NCBI GenBank assembly: GCA_034509495.1
Contig: CM067521.1
Location: forward strand, 19,959,984-20,023,983
DNA length: 64,000 nucleotides
From: Acestrorhynchus altus
Lineage: Eukaryota; Chordata; Actinopteri; Characiformes; Acestrorhynchidae
Reading direction: 5' to 3'
Shown: one piece after another, positions 46,659-55,488 of the stretch
How the letters are laid out: the number at the start of each line of letters is the position of its first letter
Position numbering within the stretch: the stretch's first letter is position 1
Position numbers and translations under genes: made by a program
The notes under the pieces: generated by a model
Seen by the model: the letters and a program-made list of their open reading frames with translations, nothing else
What the model was told of the DNA's origin: nothing
Database searches by the model: none

Positions 46659-47767
46659 AGGACCTTTATGCTACAAAAAAAGACAACCTGACCAGCTCAA
46701 TCTGGTAGAGATAGCTGTCCAGCTTAGATCTTCATCAGCTTGAGCTTGATGATTCAGCTGGTCTATAAGCATAATCAACCTGGCCAAGTTACTCTACAAG
46801 TATGACCAAGTTTGGTTGGTCAGCACGACCAAGCCTGTCACCCAGTATGGCCAGCAAAACCACACTGGTTGATGACCAAAATCAAATGCTAAATACACTA
46901 TGCAGGTCAAGAGCTGCCCAACAAGCTTTCTTACAAGTAAAAGGCCAGTTTTGGTGGTCTTGGTAGACCAGCTTTTCTAACCATCTTTACCATACCAGCT
47001 TAGACCATCTGAAACCAAGAACCAGCTAAAGCTGGTCTTGAATTGGATTTTTTCTGCAGGGAAGGTTCAGGACATGGTTCAGCAACACAGACACTGGAGT
47101 TCCACCCCATTTAGAACTTGTGGGACTATGTTGGGAAACGAAAAATCCCCAAACTACTGCAATGAAGAACATTTTAATAAAAGGAGGAGAACCTCCAAAA
47201 ACTGCTTAAAGACACTTCTTCTTCGTGTCTTTTATTAAATTAAAAATGTCCAGCTCTCGAAAGCATTTACAAACTGACTAGATAAAAAAAACCCTGGTGC
47301 AATGCATCAACTGCAATCCAGGCCCCAGGGGCCTCATAGCTTTGCCCTTTCCCTTTTCCACCCCTAATCAAGAACGGCGACCCAGACCCTACGGGAAAGG
47401 AACAGAGCGATGGAATACAAATCCTACCCAGGATAAGGCGGCACAGTGGCAATTAACTCTTCCGAACGGCGTTTCTCATTAGCAGTCAAAGGATCAGCTC
47501 CCACTCCGGTCAAAAACACAGTCCCTATGAAAGATTGAAGAGCTTCTTACCTCCTGCATACATAACGGCCAGCATGATGGAGGAGACCCATGCGATCTGA
47601 CTGTAGGAGACGCCGAAGTGCCTACGGATCTCCTTGAAGTAGATTGTGAGGGCCTTGGGGAAGGCATACGAAAAGCCAATGGAGATGAAGGCTCCAAAAA
47701 CCACCACCCAACCCCAGCCACCATCTGGAGGAGTGTACCCCAGCACTTCAGCTGATGTGGCGCCCAT
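30295..47767 (-). CDS. slc16a7-like: Monocarboxylate transporter, MCT1/MCT2 type (SLC16A family), five coding exons
   Basis: Spliced CDS: 47551-47767, 40141-40284, 37427-37666, 36542-37129, 30295-30578 (1473 nt, 490 residues plus TAA; human MCT2 is about 478 and MCT1 about 500). All introns are GT-AG and phase 1. Known for the family: a 12-helix plasma-membrane carrier that co-transports a proton with lactate, pyruvate or ketone bodies, usually with a basigin/embigin partner. Seen here: the family signature DGGWGW at residues 15-20; Lys38 in FSYAFPK (substrate/proton lysine of MCT1); the helix 8 pair Asp296 and Arg300 in VDMIARP; a basic helix 6-7 loop (about 200-245) with RRRRC; an acidic cytosolic tail. 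No catalytic residue is missing. The start is the ATG at 47765-47767 with a good Kozak context (G at -3, G at +4). The first helices resemble both MCT1 (GYTPPDGGWGW) and MCT2 (MLAVMYAGG), and helix 8 onward is nearest MCT2. The family is certain, the exact paralogue is not. It lies in tandem downstream of kbtbd8. Confidence 0.95.
30600..31260 (+). repeat. Minisatellite in the last MCT intron (unit about AGCTAAATCAACAGTTAAAA)
   Basis: Roughly 30 head-to-tail units of 18-24 bp, varying as CAAATCAACAG, TTAAATCAACAG and TAAACAATTAA. It begins about 20 bp upstream of the last exon in transcript orientation. Confidence 0.93.
31261..35060. other. MCT last-intron sequence, mostly unannotated
   Basis: Contains a family A fragment at about 32090-32245 (GAATGCAATCAAATCC...CTTCTCAGAAGAGTAGAG), a unique CpG-retaining block at 32380-32640 and an (AAT)n at 34885-34942. 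No exon of another gene is recognised. Confidence 0.5.
34885..34942 (+). repeat. (AAT)n trinucleotide microsatellite
   Basis: About 19 uninterrupted units. Confidence 0.97.
35064..35373. mobile_element. Palindromic Tc1/mariner MITE, complete with TA flanks
   Basis: Left end CAGTACAGGCCAAAAGTTTG, right end the complement CAAACTTTTGGCCTGTACTG, flanked by TA on both sides. Inverted arms of about 115 bp meet around a central segment of roughly 80 bp. No coding sequence. Confidence 0.9.
35374..36541. other. MCT last-intron sequence, no exon recognised
   Basis: 36150-36370 is unique and GC-richer. 36441-36485 belongs to a short dispersed AAGAACC repeat also seen at 38440-38625. Confidence 0.45.
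36542..37129 (-). CDS. slc16a7-like: MCT gene, coding exon 4 (loop 6-7 and TM7-TM11)
   Basis: Encodes residues 201-396, from the basic central loop through LFRHRGF, the Asp296/Arg300 pair and LMDLVG to LLGPPIAG. The donor is a strong gtgagt. The acceptor is a tandem CAGCAG: splicing at the first AG starts the exon at 37129, at the second AG at 37126, which removes one alanine (489 residues). Both keep the frame. Confidence 0.93.
37427..37666 (-). CDS. slc16a7-like: MCT gene, coding exon 3 (TM4-TM6)
   Basis: A 240 bp exon, phase 1 at both ends, encoding residues 121-200 from GLGLSFN through GSPVFLCTLAPLNQ to LMRPLRD. The acceptor is a clean ttttttccacag and the donor gtaggg is weak but usable. 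It is separated from exon 4 by a short 297 bp intron located in the cytosolic loop between helices 6 and 7. Confidence 0.93.
37667..40140. other. MCT intron between coding exons 2 and 3
   Basis: Contains the AAGAACC-type dispersed repeat (38440-38625), a (GAGT)n at 39810-39877, a (CA)n at 39992-40012 and AT-rich DNA. No other gene. Confidence 0.6.
39810..39877 (+). repeat. (GAGT)n tetranucleotide microsatellite
   Basis: About 17 uninterrupted units. Confidence 0.97.
40141..40284 (-). CDS. slc16a7-like: MCT gene, coding exon 2 (TM2-TM3)
   Basis: A 144 bp exon, phase 1 at both ends, encoding residues 73-120 including the family motif NRYGSRPVV and GIIGG. The acceptor is formed by a long (TC)n microsatellite ending in TAG; the donor reads gtactc. 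Exon length and phase suit the corresponding exon of other MCT1-4 genes. Confidence 0.93.
40287..40396 (-). repeat. Twin (TC)n microsatellites forming the exon 2 polypyrimidine tract
   Basis: On the minus strand two TC arrays (40341-40396 and 40289-40330) separated by TGGTGTGGCGA run directly into TAG and exon 2 of the MCT gene, so the microsatellite is the splice acceptor tract. Confidence 0.93.
40866..41110 (+). mobile_element. tRNA-derived SINE (forward)
   Basis: Pol III A-box-like TGGCCTGGTGGTTAGGG and B-box-like GGTTTGATTCC, followed by the SINE body with ATAGGGCTGCCCACCACTCT. A reversed relative lies at 48250-48525. Confidence 0.75.
41942..42545 (+). mobile_element. Inverted-repeat DNA element family B copy
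   Basis: Begins ACACCGATCAACCAAAACAT and TATGACCACC. The interior shares GCACTTTATAGTTCTATAAT and GACAGTCC-type words with 48525-49145. No transposase frame. The far end is degraded. Confidence 0.65.
42600..46590. other. MCT intron 1 sequence, no exon recognised
   Basis: Mostly AT-rich. 44150-44420 and 44860-45010 look unique and less AT-rich. No RNA gene or reading frame is supported. Confidence 0.45.
46594..46655 (+). repeat. (GT)n microsatellite
   Basis: Uninterrupted GT run in MCT intron 1. Confidence 0.97.
46685..47045 (-). repeat. Degenerate GCTGGT/ACCAGC interspersed repeat
   Basis: Recurrent GACCAGCTT, GGCCAGC and AGCTGGTC words, the counterpart of 3000-3195. Confidence 0.5.
47551..47767 (-). 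CDS. slc16a7-like: MCT gene, coding exon 1 (residues 1-72, TM1 and start of TM2)
   Basis: Encodes the N-terminus, the MCT signature DGGWGW and Lys38. It ends GGA G with donor gtaag (phase 1). Just upstream of the ATG, on the minus strand, a pyrimidine stretch ends in GAGAG followed by GTC and the ATG, so this exon may begin at a 3' splice site near 47770-47773 and be fed by an upstream non-coding leader exon, as is usual in SLC16A1 and SLC16A7. The leader exon itself was not located. Confidence 0.93.
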
Positions 47768-48249
47768 GACCTCTCAGAGAGAAAGCAACTCAAATGAGAG
47801 TGACACTCGAGAGAGAGTAGAGACTGGGGGACAGATCAAGAAATCTATCAGAGTGAAGACACAGGATTTTCCTGATCCCGACCTTTATTCCTCACCTAAG
47901 TTAATCAGTGCTTGACAATGCAAGTCAATAGCATGTGACGTCCATTTATCGTCAGTGATTAATGACTTGATAAGGGTCCACATCTGACCCCCACCCATGT
48001 ATCCCATTGTAATGTACACTCCACTAATGACCACGGTTTACTCAGATACCATCCCAATCAGTTTCAGCCTGACCGGGAAGCTGAAAACTGAGAGCTGCAT
48101 GCTGTGAGGAACATGTAGGCCTAAACTGTCCCCAATTTTGCAACAATTCTATAATGTCACCGTTACAATACCTGTAGGCATGTTCATGTCACAATCTAGA
48201 CTGCCGATTGGTTGGCTAAATGACAACTCACTGGCCATTTTTGTTTTTT

Positions 48250-48525
48250 ACATTTTTTAACCCACTGTATTGGGCACACACGGGGAATTAATCCTCCACA
48301 TTTAACCCATCCACACACACTAGTGATTTCACACACCAGGGGGCAGTGAGCACACATGCCCAAGGTGGTGGGCAGCCCTATCCTCAGCACCCGGGGAGCA
48401 GCTGGGGAGTTCAGTGCCTTGCTCAAGGGCACTTCAGTCATGTCCTGCCAGTTCAGGGATTTGAACAGGTGACCATCCAGTCACAAGGCTGGTTCCCCAA
48501 CCACCAGGCCACGGCTGCTCCCCAC
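48250..48525 (-). mobile_element. tRNA-derived SINE (reverse)
   Basis: Reverse of the element at 40866: CACATGCCCAAGGTGGTGGG, GGGATTTGAACAGG (reversed B box) and CAACCACCAGGCCACGGCTG (reversed A box) in order. Confidence 0.78.
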
Positions 48526-49145
48526 AAAGGGATCAGCTCCTCTAACCACACAGCACTTTGTAGTTCTATAATTACAGACTCTCATCTGTTTCTCTACAGA
48601 CTTACTCTCCTCCTCTCACCCTGATCTTCAATGGTCAGGACCCCACAGGACCACCAGAGAGGATGTACCATTTGGGTGGTGGGTCATTCTCAGCTCTGCA
48701 GTGACATCAACATGGTGGTAGTGTTGCACTAGTATGAGTGGATCACAGTGGTACTACTGGAGTTTTTAAACACTGTGTCCACTCTATTAGACACTCCTAC
48801 CCAGTTGCTCCACCTTGTAGAGGTAAAGTCAGAGACAGAAGCTCATGTGTTTCTGCAGTTTGTGGTGGTCATCCTCTAGTCCTTCATTAGTGCCCACAGG
48901 GTATTTCTGGTTGGTGGACTGTCCTCAGTCCAGTAGTGACACTGAAGGGTTTAAACACTCCAGCAGACCCACCACCCAAATAATTCCTGCTCTAGGTGGT
49001 CCAGTGTGGTGATGACCATTGAAAGGGTGAAAGAAGGCTAACAATGTATGCAGAGAAACAGATGGACTACCATAAAGTGCTCCTCTGTGGTAAAAAGAGG
49101 TGATCAAATGGACAGTGTGGTCATAATATTACGGCTGATTGGTGT
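48525..49145. mobile_element. Inverted-repeat DNA element family B copy
   Basis: Ends with TGGTCATAATATTACGGCTG and ATTGGTGTA, the reverse of the family B terminus seen at 41942. The interior is partly palindromic (GTAGTTCTATAATTACAGAC, CACTCCTACCCAGTTGCTCC). No transposase. Confidence 0.7.
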
Positions 49146-50089
49146 ACATCAGTTATGATTTTCAAAATCGTTCAAGATCGCTTCCGCCACTCTTCACTGT
49201 TCACAGTCGGGGTGAACGGAACAAGACGTTAACAAATTTGCATAGGACTGCACGTGCCACTGAAGCGCTACTGCAAACTGAAAGATTAATAACATGCTGC
49301 GACCACACTTCAAGATTATAGACGTCTGCAGGAACACTGGCTGACTTGGGTTGGACATATTTAGAAGCCACTTGTAGTACAGCCTACTTTAAAACTATAC
49401 ATAGACCCTGTATGACCATGAGCTTTTTCAAAGTAGGCCAACTAAGCACAGCGAAAGGTTACAGCAATAAAGCGCAGCCGGTCTGAGCCTCCCAGCAAAC
49501 AAACAAACTTCCTGTGAGGTTGGCATGTATTTTCAGTCAAAATATTGTTGTATAAATAGTTGCACCCAGAAGTAAATGTTGGACCGAGCTCTTCGAATGG
49601 CAGCAGTTTACGGACAAGCGCCGTCCAGATGGAACAGCATACTGGAGTGTGTGTTCAGGAAAAGTAGGGCCACTGGTTGCAGAACCTAATTTATGTAACA
49701 TGGGCTGTGAAAGCTTCACTGGTCGGCTCCACCAAGACAAAAGCAGAACTCGGCACTGGAGATGACCCACTGTTATTCTGTTCTATCCATGACAAGCTAG
49801 TGTGACACCATTACAGTCCTGCATTGCAATCTGTCGATTTGTCCTGGGCACAACTATTTTTTTAATGATTAGTGTAAATGAGTAACTATATACGTGAAAA
49901 CGGCAAGAAGTGCAATGCATCACTCTTCCCTGAAGAGCATCACTATTGAAATGCTAAAGGCAAAAAGAATGGACATGCAATTCATTAGGGAATAATATTA
50001 GAATTCCAAAGTCATGGCTCACGTTACATCAAATATCCCCATAATGCACCACCTGCAGGTGCAGGTAAAAAGAAAATGCAGGATTTGAA

Positions 50090-50345
50090 AAATAGACCCT
50101 TCTGAAGAATGCATTCAGCAACTTTAAGCTGCACCCAAGAAGAAGAGTTTTTTTTTGGAGTTTTTGAAAGAGTTGGGGAGTTGGTGATGAGGCGGGGTTG
50201 TGATCATCTGACGTCCTGACCTAAGGTTCTTGTTGCTGAATACAATCAAATCCTTCCAGCAATGCTCCACAACAGCAGAAAGCCTTCCCCGGACAATAGA
50301 GTGTTACACCAACAAAGGATAAATTCTATTACACTTGATTTTGAA
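50090..50345 (+). mobile_element. Family A DNA transposon copy (partial)
   Basis: Words GAATGCATTCAGCAACTTTA, GATGAGGCGGGGTTGTGATC, TACAATCAAATCCTTCCAGC and AAGCCTTCCCCGGACAATAG in family order. Confidence 0.65.
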
Positions 50346-51600
50346 ATCAAGTCCGTAAGGCACAAGAAAACAACCGCGATGCATCCTTTAAAAACTGGAA
50401 TAACTCCTCCTATCTTCAGGTGTGCTAAAACTGTACGGCTGACAGACTATCACATCCCATTCAGCACACCAGCTACAAGCACCTAAAGGCCCATAGAGCC
50501 TTTAAAAACAGTAACATCACATACTTTTATGATGCTAATGAAGTAAGGATTTCAAATAACCAGTGCTAAGGTACCCTGGTGACAGAGGCAGGCCGCTAAA
50601 TCACTTTTTAATTAGTTTATTTTCAAATTATGTGCAATGTGAATTTCACAGTAGAGCTCAAAAGTATATTTACCAAACTCTCATACCATACAAACAGGCA
50701 AACAAAGAAAGAGACACTAAAAAGTATAAAAAAAAAAAAAAAAAAAAAAAAAACAAACACAAAAAAGTAAGAAGGGAAACCAAAAACACTGTCTAGCCAT
50801 TCTCAGGTTCAGAACGGTGGGTGGAACGTGATGAGGTGGCTGAATGGCTTTTTGCACTTGCAGCAGGCAACAACACGAGTAGTTCATAAAACTTTCATAG
50901 CTTTCTGTACATCTGAAGTGGAGAGTTTAAACTGCAACAGCACTGCTGCTGCCGTTATTCTCTGTAGGTCTGTAATGCTTTGTGTTATTTTAGAGTGATG
51001 CATGTACTTGTATTGGAAAATCATTCAACAAAAACAATCAAAATGGAAAAAAAGCTTGTTGATTTCCATGTGATTCACCTATCAAACTCAACAAATACTT
51101 TATGCTAATTAAAATAGAAATAAATCTGGAAAACAAACAAACAAAAACTAAAAATCACATCTATTATTCAAGTTAAGGAAAAAAAAACCCAAACTGTGCA
51201 AGTACAGCAAACGTATGTTACAGTATATTACACATATAGTCAATACAGTACTGGGCATCAGTATTAAATCCTGAGAATGGTCTGTTTGTCTGATTCCCGT
51301 GCTACTGAGCTTTGTAGAGAGTCTGCCGAGGGCGACCTATTGCACTGCAGTCGCTGCACAGTCCTGTCTAGACTGTCCAAGGAGGGAGTCAGAGTCTACG
51401 GCACGGATGTGGTTAGTTGCTGACTGGACTCGTCAGCTGGGAGTCCCCCGCTGTATTTAGGCCTCCTTGTACCATCCCAAGTCCATCTAGTCCTGACGGG
51501 ACGCGGCCTTGGCACCAGCGGGGTGCTCGCTCATGCACTCCCTCGCTGGATGTATGGAAACGAGAACTCGGCTCTCTGAGATTGCTTTGCCAAGCCACAA

Positions 51601-52130
51601 AGTTATGTAGAGAAAGAGAACGAAAGAAGAAGAAAAAAGAAAAACAAAGACAAAACAGAAAAGACAAAAATGAATGAGAAAGAGAAACCAGTGGTGGGAG
51701 AGTGAGAAACTAAAAAAAAACCAGAAGGAACTTCAAAAAGAAAAGGATTAGGTGAAAAAGAGCGAGATTAAAAAAGTAATTAAAAAAAATTAAGGGAAGA
51801 GGGGGAAGTGAAGATGAGAAATGAGAAAAGAGAAAACGGAGTGGGGTAGATAGAAAGAGGGAAAGAGAAAGAATGAATGAAATGAATGAGGAAAAAGTAA
51901 GAAACAAGAGGAGTAGAAATAAAGGAATGAGAAAAGAAAGAAAAGGGAAAAACAGGACAAATAACCGAAATGAGAAAGTTCAGAAAGAAAGCATGAGTAG
52001 ACAGAAAAACAAAGATTAAAAAAATGGAAAAGAGAAAGATTAAAAGGATAGAAAAAAAACAGGAGAAAGTGAATGAGAATGAAAAAAAATGAAAAAAAAA
52101 TAAAAGAAGTGAAGAGATGAGATGTAGTGC
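51601..52130 (+). repeat. Long purine-rich tract
   Basis: About 530 bp dominated by A and G (GAAAGAGAAAG-type words), the mirror of a polypyrimidine tract in the transcribed strand of kbtbd8. Confidence 0.8.
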
Positions 52131-54512
52131 AAGATCAGTACGTCACAGGGAACCTGCATATGATCAATGTAAATAACACACAAACTCAACAAAACCAAAA
52201 AACACAATAATGCTCAAACTGACTGAGCTACAACAGGACCTTTAACCCAGTGGCTGTATTTCAAACCAAATGTAAAGTTCTGTACAAGATTGTCAAAGAA
52301 AAAGCAGCACCAAGAAACGATTCATCAAACGAGTCTCCATGTTTGTGACATCAGAAAATGGACAAATAGAACCCAAAACAGGGAGATTGAGAGTCTCACA
52401 GTCTGGGGTGGAGCTCGGTTGAGACTTTATGGAAACTCTTAAGAAAAAGAATGGAGAAGCTCGTTTCAACCATCTCCGTGCAACATATAGAACAAGGTAA
52501 GACTTTAGGGGTGCCAAGCACCGGACCCTCTCATTGCCCAGTGAGCTCTCAGAGGAGGCACACTGAATCTCTGAATTCAAGACTGAAGCTTCTGAAGCAC
52601 ACGTTCTTCTCTTATTCTCTCGATTTCTGATGGCACGTCAAAGACAAAGAAAGATTCCGTCATTATATATATATCCCCCTTTTTCTCCCTACCCTTTTCT
52701 TTCTGTAACGGGTCACTATCCCTCAAGAATCATCCATCCAACTGGATTCTGACCAGCCTCAGCTTTTGTAAAAACTTTTAAATGGTTTGTTTCTTCTTAA
52801 ACAAGGAAGGACTTTAAAACAGATCTGCTTATTGCTGACAGGAGCAAGCCTGCAACGTCTTTAATGTGTCGACCTCCCACTGAGAGGGGCGTCCGTCCCA
52901 TTTGATGCAAACAGAATGCACGTCTCAGACAGGGTGAGCACAACAGGGCCGGCCCGGTGTAGACCACATCACCAGCGTCATCGCTAAATCTCTCTGCCTC
53001 ACCTTGTGCAATTTTTGAGATCTCGAGCCTATTGCCTGGGGGTTCGTTTCGCACCGATCTTGAGTGCATACGTACAATGCCGGGTTCATGGGTGAGCGAA
53101 CAGTCTTTGGGTGACCTTATTTTCAGTTCCCAACTTCAGGCCTGGGTATCAAAATTCAATCTCTGTGGAACTTCTGTGGAACCATCTGAATTGCAGTACA
53201 TCGAGAAACGTCCATAAACGGTGGGAAATGTAGTAGTTGCTGGTCTTACCAGCACCAAAGAACCAGCAAGCATGTTTATTCAACCTAGATGACAGGTGGA
53301 ATTACACATCAACCTATGGGAGGTGATCCTCCGAGGACTTGGTTGCAGTTTGTTGCAATAGAAGACTGAACTCTATATTTTTGTGACTGAAAAGATGGTT
53401 CAGGAAACAGGTTTACTGGGTTAAACAGCTGGAATCCGCTTCAGCCAATTGGAGCTCCAAGTTCCATTTCCATGTCATTTAAATAGTTACCTGGTTTTAA
53501 GAATTTAAAACAATGCTATTATGCAAGTAATGCTATTATACTGGAACTTGAGAGATCCAAAAGTACTGGAAACCATGTGTTCCCTTGTTCATTAACCAAA
53601 GCCAAATAAAACTGCTTGATCAAATTGGTTCTAGAGTAATTAGCATATTCATAAGCAGTGTGAATGCTTTGGTACTGAATGGAAATGGCTCCACCCTCCT
53701 GCAGTTTTTACCCCAGTAAATCCTCATTTAATCCAGCCTCATTACATCTACAATAAACAGATGCAGGACTTACTAGGCAGTCATGCTTCATGGGGTCCAA
53801 GCACAGGCATTCAGCATTCTAGCCAGTATCCCCAAGTCTTCAGTTAGCTCTAAAGTTCTCACAATCCCATGAACCCGGCTCCACAATACTAGTCTGCTTT
53901 TTCTTCTCTCCAATATGGAGACCAAGTATAACATATAACCTCAGTGAAGATGTAGCTGGTGACTCAAAATTGCAAAGATAAAGCAGATGCAAGTCATGGT
54001 TAACTTATATTAGAGCTCCTCACATCAGCGCGGCACAGTTCAGCTGTTTTTCCTGTTTATACACACATTACTCAACTCAAAACTGGTGAGCTGTAAGAGT
54101 GTGCACCTTCAGAGAAACAGCTGTAAACTGGGATAAGGAACACTGATACAGACTGCAGAAGACTTGTGTGGTGACACCGAGCTCAATAAACAATGCAACT
54201 AAAAACTGCTGTGGCTTTGAGCTTTTGGGTTGACATAGTAAAAAGTAAAACTACAAAATAAAAGTAATTTCTTTAAAAATGCCAAACAAACAAACAGCCA
54301 CCTAAACGTATTGGCAAATAAACTAAACTAAATGAATCATTAGCACACAAGTAAATAATTAGACAACCAAAAATCAACAGAAAATCCTCCAGAATCTGGC
54401 AAGAAGGATCTTCTAAAATAAAAAAAAGACAATATTTAAACCTAGCTACCTAACGATGAGCACCTCAGCCCACCATACCCGTATGAATATATATAGCTAT
54501 TTATATAATTAT

Positions 54513-54518
54513 TTTATT
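54513..54518 (-). terminator. Candidate kbtbd8 poly(A) signal
   Basis: AATAAA on the minus strand about 510 bp after the kbtbd8 stop codon. Further AATAAA hexamers occur downstream, so the true 3' end could be more distal. Confidence 0.3.
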
Positions 54519-55024
54519 TTCCTATTTCTGATGCTGACGCACTGTTTGTCCATTCTCAAAAAAGGTCAACATCAAAGACTGTCCCAACACTGCATGCCAA
54601 CAAACCAAAGAAGAAAAAAAACAAGCAAACAGCCACAAATCAAATCCCTAAATTAAGCCTTGAAGATAAAAAGAAAAAAAATGGCTCAACACACGCTTTA
54701 TGATAATTGCACTTATAATTAGTTTTGTGTCGACTGTAAAACAAGCAACGGCGAGGGCACTTTGTGCTCGTCTCTCGAAGGTTAAAATACTGCCATCTTT
54801 CCGAGTAGCCCTCGATCGAAAGCATCACCGCAGGTTGTTGTTTTTTTTTCTTTTTAATATACAAGACTGTTCCCCCTCTCCGACAGGTTCTTGCGTGATT
54901 GGACAGCACCATATTCGAGGGGGTGCACTTAGCAACCCCCTCTTTCACCCTTCCCCCCCAAAGAAAAAAGCAAATGAAAAAAACAAAAGAGAAAATCTCC
55001 CTGCTTCCCTGCCCTTCCCCCTGC

Positions 55025-55488
55025 TCAAAGCACTTTCTGAAGACACTGAGGGTACAGCTTGGCCACCACGCACTCAAAGTGGCGGCCGAGGTCCCAGAGG
55101 CGATCAGGCGTCTCGTAGACTTTGGTCCAGCGGTCAGCCTCCTCATCATACTGGTACAGGGAGTTCTTGCGGCTGGTGCGGAACACATGCTCCTCTACCA
55201 TCACCTGCGTAGCACGCACAAACAGATGTAGCCGCCCGCCCAACAAAAGCGCCTTGATGTAGGGGCTGGCTGCTTGCTCAAAAGGCAGGTCCCGTCGACG
55301 GCTCCAGCTGTTCTGTTCGATGTCATACACCTCCATGGTGAAGGTGCGCTGGTGATTTCGGCAGATGCCTGCAATGTAGTAGATTCGGTTCTTGTACAGT
55401 GCTGCCAGGCCCTGGCTGCGAGGCACGCTCATGGGGGCCAGGTGGCCCCAGTAGTCCTTTCGAGGGTCAAAACAGAAGAAGTATTCGC
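55025..55488 (-). CDS. kbtbd8: kbtbd8 last coding exon (Kelch blades and C-terminus)
   Basis: The acceptor tttcccttag precedes GEYFFCFDPRKDYWG. The exon encodes the remaining Kelch blades, VEEHVFRTSRKNSLYQYDE and the conserved end DRLWDLGRHFECVVAKLY...LQKVL with TGA at 55025-55027. The 1917 bp intron before it contains repeat fossils, including a TIR-bounded element at 56726-57190. Confidence 0.97.

Larger units (their letters stand above)
49146..54512. other. Spacer between the MCT gene and kbtbd8, no third gene seen
   Basis: Holds a family A fragment (50090-50345), a 24-bp poly(A) near 50728, a long purine-rich tract (51601-52130) and otherwise unique AT-rich DNA. The part nearest kbtbd8 may be its 3' UTR, and an MCT leader exon and promoter should lie here but were not located. 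Confidence 0.5.

Noticed and set aside
46500..47125. Two similar sentences, CAGCAACACAGACACT..., at 46517 and 47081
   Set aside because: A short related pair about 560 bp apart, too brief and diverged to assign to a family or call a duplication.
47646..47915. Plus-strand open frame of 89 codons across MCT exon 1
   Set aside because: It is antisense to the conserved MCT signature exon with no independent support.
54640..55231. Plus- and minus-strand open frames of 110-182 codons overlapping kbtbd8 exon 4
   Set aside because: They are other-frame shadows of a strongly conserved Kelch exon.
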